Of a stretch of DNA of 64,000 nucleotides, positions 60,957 through 64,000 are shown piece after piece. The translations under genes and the position numbers were made by a program. This DNA comes from Hymenoscyphus infarciens (taxonomy: Eukaryota; Ascomycota; Leotiomycetes; Helotiales; Helotiaceae). The first letter of the stretch is position 1. Every line of letters begins with the position of its first letter. The stretch lies in the NCBI GenBank assembly GCA_001414345.1, contig LLCB01000265.1, forward strand, positions 1 to 64,000, in the 5' to 3' direction. The notes beneath the pieces were generated by a model. It ran no database searches. It was not told the origin of the DNA and saw nothing but the letters and a program-made list of their open reading frames with translations.

Positions 60957-61481
60957 TAATTATAAGAGAGTATTCTCTTAAGTAAAACAACTTATTATAA
61001 GGTAACGATTTAAATTAAAAGTTAATATAATTAAGGCTACTTAATACTTATAAGCTTAGATAATTATAGATTAAAAGGCTATTAGAAAGTAGAAAGAGAA
61101 GGACTTAGAAGAGAAGTAGTAGAATAAGAAGAATTAGACTATCTTTAATTATCTAGAATAAGACTAATATTTAAGTATAATATTATATGTTTTATTAGTT
61201 TTAATAGTTTTATTATTTTTAATATTTCTAGAATTAGTCTATAATATACTCTACTCTTCCCTGCCTAGCTACTCCTATCCTATACTACTTACTCTCCTCT
61301 CTCTTCCTAGCCTCTCTTTTTAACCTTCTTAGCTACTCTAATCCTTCTTTTATAATTCTCCTTCCTCTCCTATTATATCTTATAAGTAAAGTTATCCTAT
61401 CCTATTATATCCTAAAGAGAGAGGGTATCCTTCCTTATCCTAATACCTAGGATCGCTTAGACAGGGAAATCTAAAACGCTG

Positions 61482-62873
61482 CTTACTTCCAGGAAGTAGC
61501 TGTTTGAGGCAAGGTACGGTACCTATTTGCTGCGCTTGATTTCTGTAGGAGGTCTCAAAATAATACATGCGATGGATTGCGCGCATAAATTCAGCGTTTT
61601 AGTAGCTTGTTGAGCTCGCTATCTTCAGTTGGGGGAAAGAATTGAAATTGAAGTCAAACCCATTTTCTCATTGCCAGCTGCACCAGGAGTACCAGAATTC
61701 ATGTCCGCCCACGAGCTTAGAACATAAGAGAATGAACTACTACAATGAGTCTTCGGCAAACTCAAATGTTCGAGTTGATTCCTGTGAATTAATTGTCTCA
61801 AACCTTGGTTGTTGTTCTATGTTCCTTAGGAGAGTAGAATACATGTAAGTGGCTGCTCTTTCCTGAGTCCGATTCGCTAGCCCCGGTTACTTTATTCGTC
61901 ATTTATGGACTTAATCAATGATTTACTATTTCGGAGGCTTGATAAGGTTCATCTATCAGTTTTCTATACTTAACCATCAATCATACCACTTTAGAATACT
62001 TATATGGGGACTTAGTTGGTAAATAGTAGTTACTTTGGTTTAGGTGACAGTATATTCAGACAATATTAGTCAATTCCAAAGTGAGTAAATAAAGCATACT
62101 AGCTCACGAAACCGCGCAACTGCCCCTGACCCTGAGGCGATAATACGTGGAAATGAAGACTTAGTTTATAAACCGGATTCTGTAGGTAGTTCTGGTATGC
62201 GAGATGGCATTACCGCTCGCGTAATTTCCATAAGGATGCTGAGCTTGTTATGTTTCAACCGAAGTGAGAGTCAAACTAATATGGGAACAACTTACAGTTG
62301 TGCAGCGCTTTCTTATTTCCATGCATTTTTGCCCAACTACAAAGGATTGAGGATCTTATGGGTTGGACTATGCATCCAAACCTAGCTTTTGTGTAGCTAG
62401 TGCAAGTTTCTATTTTCAGTCTACCAGGCGATGGAAGAGACTTAGCCATTGCTCCCTGTTACCCAATCATTGTCTAAAATAATTCAGGAGAATTAAAAGC
62501 ATTTTTCTAGAAGGTTTAGAATACTTAGAACCCCTCTTTCTTAAGTGTCCCAGGCCTTCTCGCATAATAATACTGAAGAGCAATGACCAAACTCCTTGCC
62601 TTTCTAAAGGGGTCTTCGTAAAGCATTATCGTTTCTCTTTCTGGGATAAGCAGGAACTATTAGCTCAAAGGGACATGATTCGAGATTGTTCCTTCTATAT
62701 TTTTCGAGGGAAAGACGAACTACGCTTCAGATACTACTTAAACCTCCCCTTTTCCCGTCAAATTTCCTTCTCTAAAACCATCCGAAGAATCCGCGCAAGC
62801 CCCTCACACCACACATAGAATCATTTCTGAAGAATTTTACACACACAAATTCCTTAGAAGAGTGTTGATCAAC
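61482..62873. other. Intergenic stretch before the second ubiquitin-like paralog
   Basis: It starts with the displaced 3' flank of the first paralog. The last 150 bp are TC/CA-rich (CACACCACACATAG; ACACACACAAATTCC) and look like an intact promoter and leader. No gene seen between. Confidence 0.5.
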
Positions 62874-64000
62874 ATGCCAAAACGCAAGAGGTCGAGCTCA
62901 ACCTTGAGCTTGAGCTCGAGTACCTCGAGTCTCCAACTTTCAGACATACCCGAGTCCAAACTTGTTACGACTGTCCATCCAGCCTTCGCCAAACTCATGC
63001 ATGACTCTCCAGATGGTAGCCAATTTCTTTTCGGACAACGCTTCTATGATGCCATGCGTCAGGAATTTTTTGATAGACGCTTCGGACTGCAGTACCAAGT
63101 CACCTCGTCTCTTGCCATGGAAGAGTTACGGCGTCTCATTGCTCTCAAAGTCTACTCGAAGGACGAAGAAGCAAAATTCATTAGTCCTACACCACTCATG
63201 AATGAGATGGTATACAATTTGAGTCAACGAGAAAAACGTATCATAGCAGCGTTTTAGATTTCCCCGCCTAAACGCTCCTAGGCATTAGGATAAGGAAGGA
63301 TACCCCGCTATATTAGGATATGATAGGACAGGATAACTCTACTTACAGGATATGATAGGAGAGGAAGGACAATTATAAAAGAAGGATTAAAGTGGCTAGG
63401 AAAGCTAAAAATAGGGGCAAGGAAGGGAGAGGAGAGTAAGGAGTATAGGATAGGAGTAGCTAGGAGAGGAAGAGTACCTCTAAATAAAGTAGATTAGTTT
63501 ATAAAGAGGCGGCAGTGTAACTCCTCTTATAAACTAACCTACTTTACCCCTTATAAACTAACCCACTTTACGTACTTCTATAGGATAATATATAAACCTT
63601 CCTATTCTCTCTACGAGGTACGAAAAGGAAATTAGCCTTATATAGGAGTAGAAGGGATAGGCGTTTTAAAGGCTAGGGATATGATATAATAGGCTAGGAG
63701 CGCTTAAAAGGGAGACTATAATAAGGAAGGATAGCCTTAAAAGTAAGGAAAGGCACGGATAGGAACCTTTAGGAAGGATAGGAATGCTAATCCGGCTGGG
63801 AAAGCAAAAACGCTGATGTAGCAATACTCGACACCCGTCTTTACCAAGATCTCCAAAATACTCTACCATTTTTCATCTATAATCGACCAGCCGGAGCAAG
63901 CGACAGAGAATCGGAAGCACGAAAATATCGTCGGGATGAAATGAGCTTCTGGTATAATTTCTTTTTTGGCACAGCGCCTTTTGTTAACGAAGAGCCTTAC
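62874..64000 (+). pseudogene. Paralog of the 55216 gene, split by a hAT-like insertion and cut by window edge
   Basis: The start ATG 62874 gives MPKRKRSSSTLSLSSSTSS, a basic Ser-rich head (possible NLS). It is followed by MEELRRLIALKVYSKDEEAK and SPTPLMNEMVYN, matching the first paralog (FRRLVALKVFMRD; NPTPLIDAVWHE). At 63247 a 569-bp transposon derivative enters. Read as coding it would add only A-A-F and a stop. From 63815 the homologous frame resumes: DVAILDTRLYQDLQ, then YNRPAGASDRESEARK, then FFFGTAPFVNEEPY, up to the edge. About ten residues (LSQREKRII) just before the insertion have no match in the first paralog. The ubiquitin-like part, if present, lies beyond the window. Confidence 0.78.
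63247..63815. mobile_element. 569-bp internally deleted hAT-like element inside the paralog
   Basis: It begins CAGCGTTTTAGATTTCCCC and ends GGGAAAGCAAAAACGCTG. Both subterminal regions match those of the 5.4-kb element, in inverted order. The centre (about 63487-63540) has an inner inverted repeat TTAGTTTATAAAGAGG / CCTCTTATAAACTAA. A clean 8-bp target duplication is not visible (TATCATAG against ATGTAGCA). It is non-autonomous. Confidence 0.82.

Larger units (their letters stand above)
56076..61481. mobile_element. 5.4-kb hAT-like DNA transposon, decayed, carrying nested insertions
   Basis: Left end CAGCGTTTTTGTTTTCCC; right end, reverse complemented, CAGCGTTTTAGATTTCCC. Flanking 8-bp repeats CTTGCTTC (56068-56075) and CTTACTTC (61482-61489) differ by one G/A transition. 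CAGCG-type ends and an 8-bp duplication fit the hAT superfamily. The first 250 bp and last 250 bp are T/C-rich subterminal regions shared with the 569-bp copy at 63247-63815. The interior is AT-rich and has no transposase frame left. It contains the insertions at 58217-59358 and 60592-60956. Confidence 0.82.

Noticed and set aside
61642..62385. Short plus-strand frames of 62-68 codons
   Set aside because: No domain, start context or splice support; they lie in the displaced flank between the two ubiquitin-like paralogs.

Overview
The window looks like nuclear DNA of a filamentous ascomycete (Pezizomycotina; Leotiomycetes is possible but unproven). The evidence is short spliceosomal introns (about 50-70 bp, GTAAGT-type donors, CTAAC/CTGAT-like branch points), Zn2Cys6 regulators, a decayed NACHT/STAND gene, a small Cys-rich secreted protein, and long AT-rich, ORF-free blocks of transposon remains that look mutated by RIP (repeat-induced point mutation). 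No GC counts or RIP indices were computed.

Layout. 1-22.7 kb is gene-bearing: a Zn2Cys6 regulator cut by the left edge (minus), a NACHT-type remnant (minus), a 14-TM-type MFS transporter with a MITE in its second intron (minus), ribosomal protein uL1/L10a (minus), a secreted Cys-rich protein (minus), a second Zn2Cys6 regulator (plus) and an OPT-family transporter (plus). 22.8-24.4 kb is a satellite-like block with a nested TIR element. 26.2-36.9 kb is a 10.6-kb AT-rich block without genes; it holds a structurally complete 3.5-kb non-autonomous LTR retrotransposon (324-bp LTRs, 5-bp target duplication) and a 0.43-kb TIR element. 36.9-41 kb carries an APH-type kinase-like gene and a Whi3-like two-RRM RNA-binding protein (both minus). 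41-46.2 kb is a long gene-free stretch, followed by an intron-containing tRNA-Gly(UCC). 47.3-51 kb holds a tandem pair of unknown coiled-coil paralogs sharing an Arg-Asn-x3-His motif. 53.6-54.4 kb is a RidA-family gene.

55.2-64 kb is the most unusual part. Two paralogs of an unrecognised family are each hit by members of one hAT-like transposon family. The first paralog ends in a ubiquitin-like domain with Gly-Gly-Cys and is broken by two tandem TGA codons; a 5.4-kb hAT-like element sits 20 bp after its stop. The second is split in its coding sequence by a 569-bp deletion derivative and runs off the right edge. The 5.4-kb element contains a TIR element, which contains a solo LTR, which contains another solo LTR: four levels, most with target-site duplications readable by eye.

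The genes do not form one pathway. The conserved genes (uL1, Whi3-like, RidA, transporters, regulators) lie in normal-composition islands, while the lineage-specific genes (STAND remnant, secreted protein, coiled-coil pair, ubiquitin-like pair) lie near or between repeats. Exon boundaries were set by hand from splice signals and reading-frame continuity; no database search was run.
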